The notes under the pieces: generated by a model
Seen by the model: only the letters and a program-made list of their open reading frames with translations
Told to the model about the DNA's origin: nothing
Databases searched by the model: none
Source of the DNA: Diplolepis rosae
Lineage: Eukaryota; Arthropoda; Insecta; Hymenoptera; Diplolepididae
Direction of reading: 5' to 3'
Assembly: GCA_030998225.1 (NCBI GenBank)
Contig: JAPYXD010000308.1
Location: 4,970,001-5,034,000 of the forward strand
Length of the DNA: 64,000 nt
Translations under genes and position numbers: made by a program
In this document: piece after piece, positions 41,424 to 53,215 of the stretch
Layout of the letters: every line of letters begins with the position of its first letter
Numbering within the stretch: position 1 is the first letter of the stretch

Positions 41424-42750
41424 TGTTACGTCCCGAGCTAAGGCGAGGGTAGGTTGGGAAAATTAGGAAAAGGGAGGAAAGTTTGCTGATTAAATCAGAG
41501 TGGTAAATTCTGATTATTTATATTTTTGTGGGATCGTGGTCACTAGTCAAACCTATGCGGCTCGAGTTGTTCACAATAATAACAAATTTGGTTATATTGC
41601 GGTGTACAAGCTTTATTAATTAAAAGATAGATATACAATAAGTTTTGAGATGCTTATGTGTATGACTTATACTACTTCTCAGGATGAGAAGGCAATATTA
41701 AGGGTTTTATGCGTTTATGAGTTAGTAATACTGGTTTTGAGATGCCTATATATGTAACTCACGCATTAAAAGTGTGCGTCTATATAAGTCAATAATACAG
41801 GTTTTGAGATGCCTATATATGTGACTTCCGCGTTTAAGTGTGTGCGTCTACAAGTTATTAATACAGGTTTTGAGATGCCTATATATGTAACTTGTACGTT
41901 TTATGCAAATATACTAGGTTTTGAGATGCCTAGGTATACAACTCACGCACTACAATTGGCGTTATAGTTAATATAATAAGTTTTGAGATGCTTATTTATA
42001 TAACTTACGCTTTTTCCTTGCTTGAGAAGGCAAGAGAAAGAGTTTTGTCGTATATTTCTCCTTGTTGATAGCTGGATAACGGCACAATCCTGGCTGGAGT
42101 TAAGTAGTGCTAGTCAAGTAGTACAGGAAGCGTATCAGACAATCCAACTTGCTTGCTAAACACTGGTTAAGTTCGTTTTCTGTAGATTTAACTCTCAGAA
42201 CTCGACTTAATACGACGATACACGTATTTAACGGCACTTATCAATTCACGACCACCGGACTTGCACCACTTAAGGACCAGGGATTTATTTACCAAGTACC
42301 GAGGTATACCGACAGTATGACTTGCGGACGGAGTGATTACCGACGTTAAGATCTTGAAGACTGAACAGCTACTAGCGAAAAGACAACCTCCAGAGGTAAA
42401 TCTGGGGTTTATATATTATTGATTATTCCCATAGTGGGAGAGTGACTGCTAATTTGTAGATCGGCACGTACAGTGATAATTTGTTGATCGGCACGCGTCT
42501 GGCGGCAATGTCGATGACCATGCTTGCTGACAGTCGCGGAAACTCGTGAACTCGCGGCTAGTTCTCACGCAGGTCATACTATCGGGATCAAAGTCCATTG
42601 ATGCTCGGTGCGGTATCTCTTTCTCTCGTCTTTTCAGCTATGTTATTTAATATATATATGTTGACAGGTCGGTGCAATTGTACTAGGTCATAATTGCACT
42701 GACTCATCTATTATTTTACAACTTGGTATATATTCTTATAGTATTTATGA
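41424..42750 (-). repeat. 5' LTR, truncated, 1327 bp
   Basis: It matches 25645-26999 of the 3' LTR, starting at tgttacgtcccg. The match stops dead at tatttatga (42750), and the last about 425 bp (start of U3 on the sense strand) are replaced by mariner sequence. It has two copies of the 27-bp gatcggcacg unit where the 3' LTR has three. Loss of the U3 start may remove part of the promoter. Confidence 0.9.
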
Positions 42751-42751
42751 C

Positions 42752-43251
42752 CACATGTCATCCCTTCTTGCTTTTCTAGCGGTGTCTACCACAGCTTTGA
42801 TGGCATCAACAATGAAAAACTGTGTTTCCTCAGAAACTGCTGCACAAGATTCGAAGAATGCGCTGGCGCGTTATCGTGGTGAACAAGCCAGTCACCGCAC
42901 ACACGCGAGTCATTCCTAACATCTTGTTCAAAATTTCCAGAACAGTAGTTTTCGGTATCCCGAGAGCATTTTCTAGTTCACGAACAGTTAATCGACGATC
43001 ACCTTCAATCGCAAGTTGGACCAAATCAAATTTACCCAATGTTGTTGTCGTCGAAGGTTGGCCAGAACGAGAACCACTATCAACAGAAGTGCGGCCTCCT
43101 TTGAAACGATTATACCACTCGTTTATTCGTGTTTTGCTCATACACTCTTTCCCAAAGGCTTTCTGCATCATCTAAATAGTTTCCGAACTCGTTTTTCCGA
43201 GTTAAGAACAAAATTTGATGCAAATCCGTTGATCTCCTTTTTTAGTCATTA
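42752..43251 (-). pseudogene. Mariner transposase deletion derivative
   Basis: Reading from 43251 down: a start (MTKKGDQRICIKF), stops near codons 14 and 24, then the first helix-turn-helix with ECMSKTRINEWYNRFKGG, and RRLTVRELENALGIPKTTV. After LGMTRVC the sequence jumps, in another frame, to DWLVHHDNAPAHSSNLVQQFL, the second catalytic Asp block. The first and third catalytic regions are gone. The lineage is the SETMAR-like type and differs from the other mariners here. It abuts the cut end of the 5' LTR at 42750 and the satellite at about 43.4 kb. Confidence 0.75.
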
Positions 43252-44287
43252 TTAACAATCACAAAATCCGCCGAACTCAAAAAGAGCTTTGTAAACAAAG
43301 ACACGATGCACATGAACTATACGTCCGGCAGATGTCAGCAAACAACCGATAGGTTTGTGAGGCTTTACTGCTGACGGTCATGCCCCGTAGAGGTTGCTCT
43401 AACACTATGGCGCACATATATAAAGGTAGGCAACTGCCTTTTAAAAAAAGACTAGATCCGGGTAGATACTTATCTCCGTATTTCAATTTCTGGATCCATA
43501 TGTCAGGTAGGAACCGGGTTGGGCTTGGTAGCAGATGTACTTTCACCTTAACAATGTGCAAGCCGAACAGAAAACGGACAGGATCCGTTAAGATACATAT
43601 ATTCGCATTTAAATTTCTGAGTCCACGTGTCAGGTAGGAACTTGGATGGGCTCGGTAGCAGATGTACTTTCACCATAACGATTTGCAAGTCGACAACTGC
43701 CTTTTAAAAAACGGACTATCTCCGGGTAGAAACTTATTTCCGTACTTCAATTTCTGGATCCATATGTCAGGTAGGAACTGGGTAGCGGCGAGTAGCAGAT
43801 GTAGTTTGTCCTCAACAATGTGCAAGCCGACATCTGCCTTTTAAAAAACGGACTAGATCCGGGTAGACACATATTTTTGTATTTTAATTTTTGGGTCCAT
43901 ATGTCAGGTAGGAACCGGGTTGGGCTGGGTAGCAGATGTACTTTCACCTAAACGATTTGCAAGTCGACAACTGCCTTTTAAAAAACGGACTAGCTCCGGG
44001 TAGAAACTTATTTCCGTATTTAATTTCTGGATCCATATGTCAGGTAGGAACTGGGTTGGGCTGGGTAGCAGATGTACTTTCACCTAAACGATTTGCAAGT
44101 CGACAACTGCCTTTTAAAAAACGGACTAGCTCCGGGTAGAAACTTATTTCCGTATTTAATTTCTGGATCCATATGTCAGGTAGGAACTGGGTTGGGCTGG
44201 GTAGCAGATGTACTTTCACCTTAACAATGTGCAAGCCGACATCTGCCTTTTTAAAAACAGACAAGATCCGGGTAGAAACATATTTTC

Positions 44288-44745
44288 GTATTTTAATTTT
44301 TGGGTCCATATGTCAGGTAGGACCCGGATGGGCTGGGTAGAGGATGTAATTTCACCTTAACAATTTACAAGCTGACAACTGGCTTATAGAAACGGGATGG
44401 GAAACGAGACTAAACGTATTCTTGTATCTTAATTACTGGACCCATATTCCAGATAGGAACCGGATAGGGCTGGGTAGCAGAATTACTTTCACCTCAAAAA
44501 TGGACTGTACTCCATATTCCTTATAAAAACCGTATGCTATCTGGTTAGAGACGAATATTCGTATTTCAATTTCTAGATCCATATGTCAGGTAGGAACCGG
44601 ATGTGCTGGGTAGCAGATGTACTTTCACCTTAACAATGTGCAAGCCGACAACTGCCTTTTAGAAAACGGACAGGATCCGGTAAGATACATATATTCTCAT
44701 TTTAATTTCTGGGTCCATATGTCAGGTAGGAACTTGGATGGGCTG
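44288..44745. repeat. Divergent satellite block, copy 1
   Basis: It contains the unusual words aacgggatgggaaacgagac (44391) and tggactgtactccatattcc, with monomers of altered length. The same block is at 48925-49385 and 52755-53215. Confidence 0.85.
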
Positions 44746-47700
44746 GGTAGCAGATGTACTTTCAACTTAACGATTTGCGAGTCCAAAACTGCCTTTTAGA
44801 AAACGGACAGGATCCGGGTAGAAACATATTTTCGTATTTTAATTTCTGTATACATATGTCAGGAAGGAACCGGGTAGGGTCGGGAAGCATGTGCAATTTC
44901 ACCTTAACAATTTGCAAGATGACAACTGCCTTTTAGAAAACGGACAGGATCTGGGTAGAAATATATTTACGTATTTTAATTTTCGGGTCCATATGTCATG
45001 TACGTCACGGATGGGCTGGGTAGTAGATGTACTTTCACCTTAACGATTTGCAAGTCGACAACTGCCCTTTAAAAACGGACTAGATCTGGGGAGTAACTTA
45101 TTTCCGTATTTTAATTTCTGGATCCATATGTCAGGTAGGAACTTGGATGGGCTGGGTAGCAGATGTACTTTTACCTTAACAATGTGCAAGTCGAAAACTG
45201 CCTTTTAGAAAACGTACAGGATCCGGGAAGATACATATATTCGCATTTTAATTTCTGGATCCATATGTCAGGTAGGAACCGGGTTGGGCTGGGTAGCAGA
45301 TAGACTTTCACCTTAACAATGTGCAAGCCGACAGCTGACTTTTAAAAAAGAAACAAAATCCGGGTTGAAACATATTTTCAAATTTTAATTTTTTGGTCCA
45401 TATGTCAGGTTGGAACTTGGATTGGCTGGGAGCAGATGTACTGCCACCTTAACGATTTGCATGACGATAACTAACTTTTAAAGAACGGACTAGACCTGGG
45501 GAGTAACTTATTTCCGTATTTTAATTTTTAGGTCCATATGTCAGGTAGGAACCGGATGGGCTGGGTATTAGATGTAATTTTACCTTAACAATGTGCAAGC
45601 CGACAACTGCCTTTTAAAAAAAAGAATAGATCCTGGTAGAAACCTATTTCCGTATTTCAATTTCTGGATCCATATACCAGGTAGGAACCGGGTTCGCCTG
45701 GGTAGCAGATGTACTTTCACCTTAACAATGTGCAAGCCGACAACTGCCTTTTAGAAAACGGACAGGCTCCGGGAAGATACATATATTCACATTTTAATTT
45801 CTGGGTCCATATGTCAGGTAGGAACTTGGATTGGCTGGGAGCAGATGTACTGCCACCTTAACGATTTGCATGCCGACAACTACCTTTTAAAGAACGGACT
45901 AGACCTGGGGAGTAACTTATTTCCGTTTTTTAATTTTTGGGTGCATATGTCAGGTAGGAACCGGATGGGCTGCGTATTAGATGTAATTTCACCTTAAAAA
46001 TGTGCAAGCCGACAACTGCCTTTTAGAAAAAGGACTGGATCCGGGACGATACTTATTTTCATATTTCAATTTCTGGACCCATATGTCAGGTAGGAACCGG
46101 GTTGGGCTTGGTAGCAGATGTACTTTTACCTTAACAATGTGCAAGTCGTCAACTGCCTTTTAAAAAAAAGAATAGATCCTGGTAGAAACCTATTTCCGTA
46201 TTTTAATTTCTAGATCCTAATGCCAGGTAGGAACCGGGTTGGGCTGGGTAGCAGATGTACTTTCACCTAAACGATTTGCAAGTCGACAACTGCCTTTTAA
46301 AAAACGGACTAGACCTGGGGAGTAACTTATTTCCGTTTTTTAATTTTTGGGTCCATATGTCAGGTAGGAACCGGATGGGCTGCGTATTAGATGTAATTTC
46401 ACCTTAAAAATGTGCAAGCCGACAACTGCCTTTTAGAAAAAGGACTGGATCCGGGACGATACTTATTTTCGTATTTCAATTTCTGGATCCATATGTCAGG
46501 TAGGAACCGTGTTGGGCTGGGTAGCAGATGTACTTTCATCTTAACAATGTGCATGCCGACTGCTGACTTTTAAAAAAGAAACAAGATCCGGGTAGAAACA
46601 TATTTCCGTATTTTAATTTCTGGATCCATATGTCAGGTAGGAACCGGGTTGGGCTGGGTAGCAGATGTACTTTCACCTAAACGATTTGCAAGTCGACAAC
46701 TGCCTTTTAAAAAACGGAGTAGCTACGGGTAGAAACTTATTCGCGTATTTCGATTTCTGGATCCATATGTCAGGTAGGAACTTGGATGGGCTGGGAGCAG
46801 ATGTACTTCCACCTTTACGATTTGCAAGTCGACAACTGCATTTTAAATAACGGACTAGATCTGGGGAGTAACTTCTTTCCGTATTTTAATTTCTGGATCC
46901 ATATACCAGGTACGAACCGGGTTGGGCTGGGTAGCAGATGTAGTTTCACCTTAACAATTTACAAGATAACTGCCTTCTAGAAAGTAGAAAGGATCCTTGA
47001 AGATACATATATTCGCATTTCAATTTCTGGGTCCATATGTCAGGTAGGAACTTGGATGGGCTGGGAGCAGATGTGCTTCCACCTTAACGATTTGCAAGTC
47101 GACAACTGCCCTTTAAAAACGGACTAGATCTGGGGAGTAACTTATTTCCGTATTTTAATTTCTGGATCCATATGTCAGGTAGGAACTGGGTAGGGACGAG
47201 TAGCAGATGTTCTTTCACGTTAAATATTTGCAAGTCGACAACTGCATTTTAAAAAACGGACTAGATCTGGGGTGTATCTTATTTCCGTATTTTAATTTCT
47301 GGATCCATATGTCAGGTAGGAACCGTGTTGGGCTGGGTAGCAGATGTACTTTCATCTTAACAATGTGCATGCCGACAGCTGACTTTTAAAAAAGAAACAA
47401 GATCCGGGTAGAAACATATTTCCGTATTTTAATTTCTGGATCCATATGTCAGGTAGGAACCGGGTTGGGCTGGGTAGCAGATGTACTTTCATCTTAACAA
47501 TGTGCATGCCGACAGCTGACTTTTAAAAAAGAAACAAGATCCGGGTAGAAACATATTTCCGTATTTTAATTTCTGGATCCATTTGTCAGGTAGGAACCGG
47601 GTTGGGCTGGGTAGCAGATGTACTTTCACCTAAACGATTTGCAAGTCGACAACTGCCTTTTAAAAAACGGAGTAGCTACGGGTAGAAACTTATTCCCGTA

Positions 47701-48924
47701 TTTCGATTTCTGGATCCATATGTCAGGTAGGAACTTGGATGGGCTGGGAGCAGATGTACTTCCACCTTAACGATTTGCAAGTCGACAACTGCATTTTAAA
47801 AAACGGACTAGATCTGGGGAGTAACTTGTTTCCGTATTTTAATTTCTGGATCCATATACCAGGTACGAACCGGGTTGAGCTGGGTAGCAGATGTAGTTTC
47901 ACCTTAACAATTTACAAGATAACTGCCTTCTAGAAAGTAGAAAGGATCCTTGAAGATACATATATTCGCATTTCAATTTCTGGGTCCATATGTCAGGTAG
48001 GAACTTGGATGGGCTGGGAGCAGATGTGCTTCCACCTTAACGATTTGCAAGTCGACAACTGCCCTTTAAATACGGACTAGATCTGGGGAGTAACTTATTT
48101 TCCTATTTTAATTTCTGGATCCATATGTCAGGTAGGAACCGGGTTGGGCTTGGTAGCAGATCTACTTTTACCTGAACAATGTGCAAGTCGTCAACTGCCT
48201 TTTAAAAAAAAGAATAGAAACTGGTAGAAACGTATTTCCGTATTTTAATTTCTGGATCCATATGCCAGGTAGGAACCGGGTTGGGCTGGGTAGCAGATGG
48301 ACTTTCACCTTAACAATGTGCAAGCCGTCAGCTGACTTTTAAAAAAGAAACAAGATCCGGGTAGAAACATATTTTCGAATTTTAATTTTATGGTCCATAT
48401 GTCAGGTAGGACGCGGATGGGCTGGGTAGTAGATGAACTTTCACCTTAACGATTTGCGAGTCGAAAACTGCCTCTTAGAAAGTAGAAAGGATCCTTGAAG
48501 ATACATATATTCGAATTTCAATTTCTGCGTCCATATGTCAGGTAGGAACTTGGATGGGCTGGGAGCAGATGTACTTCCACCTTAACGATTTGCAAGTCGA
48601 CAACTGCCTTTTAAAAAACGGACTAGATCTGGGCAGTAACTTGTTTCCGTATTTCAATTTCTGGGTCCATATCTCAGGTAGGAACTGGGTAGGGACGAGT
48701 AGCAGATGTACTTTCAGGTTAAAAATTTGCAAGTCGACAATTGCATTTTAAAAAACGGACTAGATCTGGGGTGTAACTTATTTCTGTATTTTAATTTCTG
48801 GATCCATATCTCAGCTAGGAACCGGGTTGGGCTGGGTAGCAGATGTACTTTCACCTTAACAATGTGCAAGCCGACAGCTGACTTATAAAAAAGAAACAAG
48901 ATCCGGGTAGAAACATATTTTCGT

Positions 48925-49385
48925 AGTTTAATTTTTGGGTCCATATGTCAGGTAGGACCCGGATGGGCTGGGTAGAGGATGTAATTTCACCTTAACAATT
49001 TACAAGCTGACAACTGGCTTATAGAAACGGGATGGGAAACGAGACTAAACGTATTCTTGTATCTTAATTACTGGACCCATATTCCAGATAGGAACCGGAT
49101 AGGGCTGGGTAGCAGAATTACTTTTACATCAAAAATGGACTGTACTCCATATTCCTTATAAAAACCGTATGCTATCTGGTTAGAGACGAATATTCGTATT
49201 TCAATTTCTAGATCCATATGTCAGGTAGGAACCGGATGTGCTGGGTAGCAGATGTACTTTCACCTTAACAATGTGCAAGCCGACAACTGCCTTTTAGAAA
49301 ACGGACAGGATCCGGTAAGATACATATATTCTCATTTTAATTTCTGGGTCCATATGTCAGGTAGGAACTTGGATGGGCTGGGTAG
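48925..49385. repeat. Divergent satellite block, copy 2
   Basis: Marker aacgggatgggaaacgagac at 49026, 4635 bp after copy 1. Nearly identical to copies 1 and 3. It shares with copy 3 the following tttttaagtcgtcaactgcg segment, which copy 1 lacks. Confidence 0.85.
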
Positions 49386-50269
49386 CAGATGTACTTTCAA
49401 CTTAACGATTTTTAAGTCGTCAACTGCGAATTAAAGAAAAAGAATAGATCCTAGTAGAAACCTATTTCCGTATTTTAATTTCTGGATCCATATGTCAGGT
49501 AGGAACCGGATTGGGCCGGGTAAGCAGATGGACTTTCACCTTAACAATGTGCAAGCCGACAACTGCTTTTTAGAAAACGGACAGGATCCGGTAAGATACA
49601 TATATTCTCATTTTAATTTCTGGATCCATATGTCAGGTAGGAACCGGATTGGGCTGGGTAGCAGATGTACTTTCACCTAAACGATTTGCAAGTCGACAAC
49701 TGCCTTTTGAAAAACGGACTAGCTACGGGTAGAAACTTATTCCCGTATTTCGATTTCTGGATCCATATGTCAGGTAGGAACTGGATTGGGCTGGGTAAGC
49801 AGATGGACTTTCACCTTAACAATGTGCAAGCCGACAACTGCCTTTTAGAAAACGGACAGGATCCGGTAAGATACATATATTCGCATTTCAATTTCTGGGT
49901 CCATATGCCAGGTAGGAACTTGGATGGGCTGGGTAGCAGATGTACTTTCAACTTAACGATTTTCAAGTCGTCAACTGCGGTGTAAAGAAAAAGAATAGAT
50001 CCTAGTAGAAACCTATTTCCGTATTTTAATTTCTGGATCCATATGTCAGGTAGGAACCGGATTGGGCCGGGTAGCAGATGTACTTTCACCTAAACGATTT
50101 GCAAGTCGACAACTGCCTTTTAGAAAACGGACAGGATCCGGGTAGAAATATATTTTCGCATTATAATTTTCGGGTCCATATGTCATGTAGGTCACGGATG
50201 GGCTGGGTAGTAGATGTAATTTCACCTTAACGATTTGCAAGTCGACAACTGCCTTTTAGAAAACGGACA

Positions 50270-50815
50270 GGATCCGGGTAGAAACATATTTTCGTATTTT
50301 AATTTCTGTATACATATGTCAGGTAGGAACCGGGTAGGGTCGGGAAGCATGTGCAATTTCACCTTAACAATTTGCAAGATGACAACTGCCTTTTAGAAAA
50401 CGGACAGGATCTGGGTAGAAATATATTTTCGTATTTTAATTTTCGGGTCCATATGTCATGTACGTCACGGATGGGCTGGGTAGTAGATGTACTTTCACCT
50501 TAACGATTTGCAAGTCGACAACTGCCTTTTAGAAAACGGACAGGATCCGGGTAGAAACATATTTTCGTATTTTAATTTCTGTATACATATGTCTGGTAGG
50601 AACCGGGTAGGGTCGGGAAGCATGTGCAATTTCACCTTAACAATTTGCAAGATGACAACTGCCTTTTAGAAAACGGACAGGATCTGGGTAGAAATATATT
50701 TTCGTATTTTAATTTTCGGGTCCATATGTCATGTACGTCACGGATGGGCTGGGTAGTAGATGTACTTTCACCTTAACAATTTGCAAGATGACAACTGCCT
50801 TTTAGAAAACGGACA
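50270..50815. repeat. Tandem satellite dimer, period about 273 bp
   Basis: The variant pair marked by ctgtatacatatgtc / gtcgggaagcatgtgcaa and then gtcatgtacgtcacgg occurs twice in a row (ggatccggg at 50270 and 50543), with the second half repeated once more. One more copy lies at 44814-45060. This is a local two-monomer higher-order unit. Confidence 0.75.
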
Positions 50816-52754
50816 GGATCTGGGTAGAAATATATTTTCGTATTTTAATTTTCGGGTCCATATGTCATGTACGTCACGGATGAGCTGGGTAGTAGATGAA
50901 ATTTCACCTTAAAAATGTGCAAGTCGAAAACTGCCTTTTACAAAACGTACAGGATCAGGGAAGATACATATATTCGCATTTTAATTTCTGGATCCATATG
51001 TCAGGTAGGAACCGGGTTGGGCTGGGTAGCAGATGTACGTTCACCTTAATAATGTGCAAGCCGACAACTGCCTTTTAGAAAACGGACAGGCTCCGGTAAG
51101 ATACATATATTCACGTTTTAATTTCTGGGTCCATATGTCATGTAGGAACTTGGATGGGCTGGGAGCAGATGTACTGCCACCTTAACGATTTGCATGACGA
51201 CAACTACCTTTTAAAGAACGGACTAGACCTGGGGAGTAACTTATTTCCGTTTTTTAATTTTTGGGTGCATATGTCAGGTAGGAACCGGATGGGCTGCGTA
51301 TTAGATGTAATTTCACCTTAAAAATGTGCAAGCCGACAACTGACTTTTAGAAAAAGGACTGGATCCGGGACGATACTTATTTTCATATTTCAATTTCTGG
51401 ACCCCTATATAAGGTAGGAACCGGGTTGGGCTTGGTAGCAGATGTACTTTTACCTTACAAATGTGCAAGTCGTCAACTGCCTTTTAAAAAAAGAATAGAT
51501 CCTGGTAGAAACCTATTTCCGTATTTTAATTTCTGGATCCTAATGCCAGGGAGGAACCGGGTTGGGATTGGTAGCAGATGTACTTTCACCTAAACTATTT
51601 GCAAGTCGACAACTGCCTTTTAAAAAACGGACTAGACCTGGGGAGTAACTTATTTCCGTTTTTTAATTTTTGGGTCCATATGTCAGGTAGGAAGCGGATG
51701 GGCTGCGTATTAGATGTAATTTCACCTTCAAAATGTGCAAGCCGACAACTGCCTTTTAGAAAAAGGACTGGATCCGGGACGATACTTATTTTCGTATTTC
51801 AATTTCTGGATCCATATGTCAGGTAGGAACCGTGTTGGGCTGGGTAGCAGATGTAATTTCATCTTAACAATGTGCATGCCGACAGCTGACTTTTAAAAAA
51901 GAAACAAGATTCGGGTAGAAACATATTTCCGTATTTCAATTTCTGGATCCATATGTCAGGTAGGAACCGGGTTGGGCTGGGTAGCAGATGTACTTTCACC
52001 TAAACGATTTGCAAGTCGACAACTGCCTTTTAAAAAACGGAGTAGCTACGGGTAGAAACTTATTCCCGTATTTCGATTTCTGGATCCATATGTCAGGTAG
52101 GAACTTGGATGGGCTGGGAGCAGATGTACTTCCACCTTAACGATTTGCAAGTCGACAACTGCCTTTTAAAAAACGTACTAGATCTGGGGAGTAACTTCTT
52201 TCCGTATTTTAATTTCTGGATCCATATACCAGGTACGAACCGGGTTGGGCTGGGTAGCAGATGTAGTTTCACCTTAACAATTTACAAGATAACTGCCTTC
52301 TAGAAAGTAGAAAGGATCCTTGAAGATACATATATTCGCATTTCAATTTCTGGGTCCATATGTCAGGTAGGAACTTGGATGGGCTGGGAGCAGATGTGCT
52401 TCCACCTTGACGATTTGCAAGTCGACAACTGCATTTTAAAAAACGGACTAGATCTGGGGTGTATCTTATTTCCGTATTTTAATTTCTGGATCCATATGTC
52501 AGGTAGGAACCGTGTTGGGCTGGGTAGCAGATGTACTTTCATCTTAACAATGTGCATGCCGACAGCTGACTTTTAAAAAAGAAACAAGATCCGGGTAGAA
52601 ACATATTTCCGTATTTTAATTTCTGGATCCATATGTCAGGTAGGAACCGGGTTGGGCTGGGTAGCAGATGTACTTTCATCTTAACAATGTGCATGCCGAC
52701 AGCTGACTTTTAAAAAAGAAACAAGTTCCGGGTAGAAACATATTTTCGTATTTT

Positions 52755-53215
52755 AATTTTTGGGTCCATATGTCAGGTAGGACCCGGATGGGCTGGGTAG
52801 AGGATGTAATTTCACCTTAACAATTTACAAGCTGACAACTGGCTTATAGAAACGGGATGGGAAACGAGACTAAACGTATTCTTGTATCTTAATTACTGGA
52901 CCCATATTCCAGATAGGAACCGGATAGGGCTGGGCAGCAGAATTACTTTTACCTCAAAAATGGACTGTACTCCATATTCCTTATAAAAACCGTATGCTAT
53001 CTGGTTAGAGACGAATATTCGTATTTCAATTTCTAGATCCATATGTCAGGTAGGAACCGGATGTGCTGGGTAGCAGATGTACTTTCACCTTAACAATGTG
53101 CAAGCCGACAACTGCCTTTTAGAAAACGGACAGGATCCGGTAAGATACATATATACTCATTTTAATTTCTGGGTCCATATGTCAGGTAGGAACTTGGATG
53201 GGCTGGGTAGCAGAT
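52755..53215. repeat. Divergent satellite block, copy 3
   Basis: Marker aacgggatgggaaacgagac at 52851, 3825 bp after copy 2 (about 28 monomers). Long shared stretches between blocks indicate recent segmental amplification. Confidence 0.85.

Larger units (their letters stand above)
25645..42750 (-). mobile_element. Errantivirus-like LTR retrotransposon (Ty3/gypsy with env), 17.1 kb
   Basis: Sense is the minus strand. From high to low coordinates: 5' LTR (truncated at 42750), tRNA-Leu primer site, 2-kb leader, protease-like ORF, gag, pol by -1 frameshift, dsRBD/CCHC ORF, env, a small ORF, polypurine tract, 3' LTR. Pol order PR-RT-RNaseH-IN and the env type place it with insect errantiviruses. 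At 17 kb it is about twice the usual 7-9 kb, owing to long LTRs, the pol insertion, a 3-kb env-LTR interval and extra ORFs. Paired LTRs differ by one substitution and two indels in what I compared, so it is young. No target duplication can be checked because the 5' LTR is cut. Confidence 0.9.

Noticed and set aside
42149..42349. 66-codon ORF in the 5' LTR, with a 62-codon version in the 3' LTR (26370-26558)
   Set aside because: Its end is changed by a 1-base indel between LTRs, and it lies in a control region. Probably chance.
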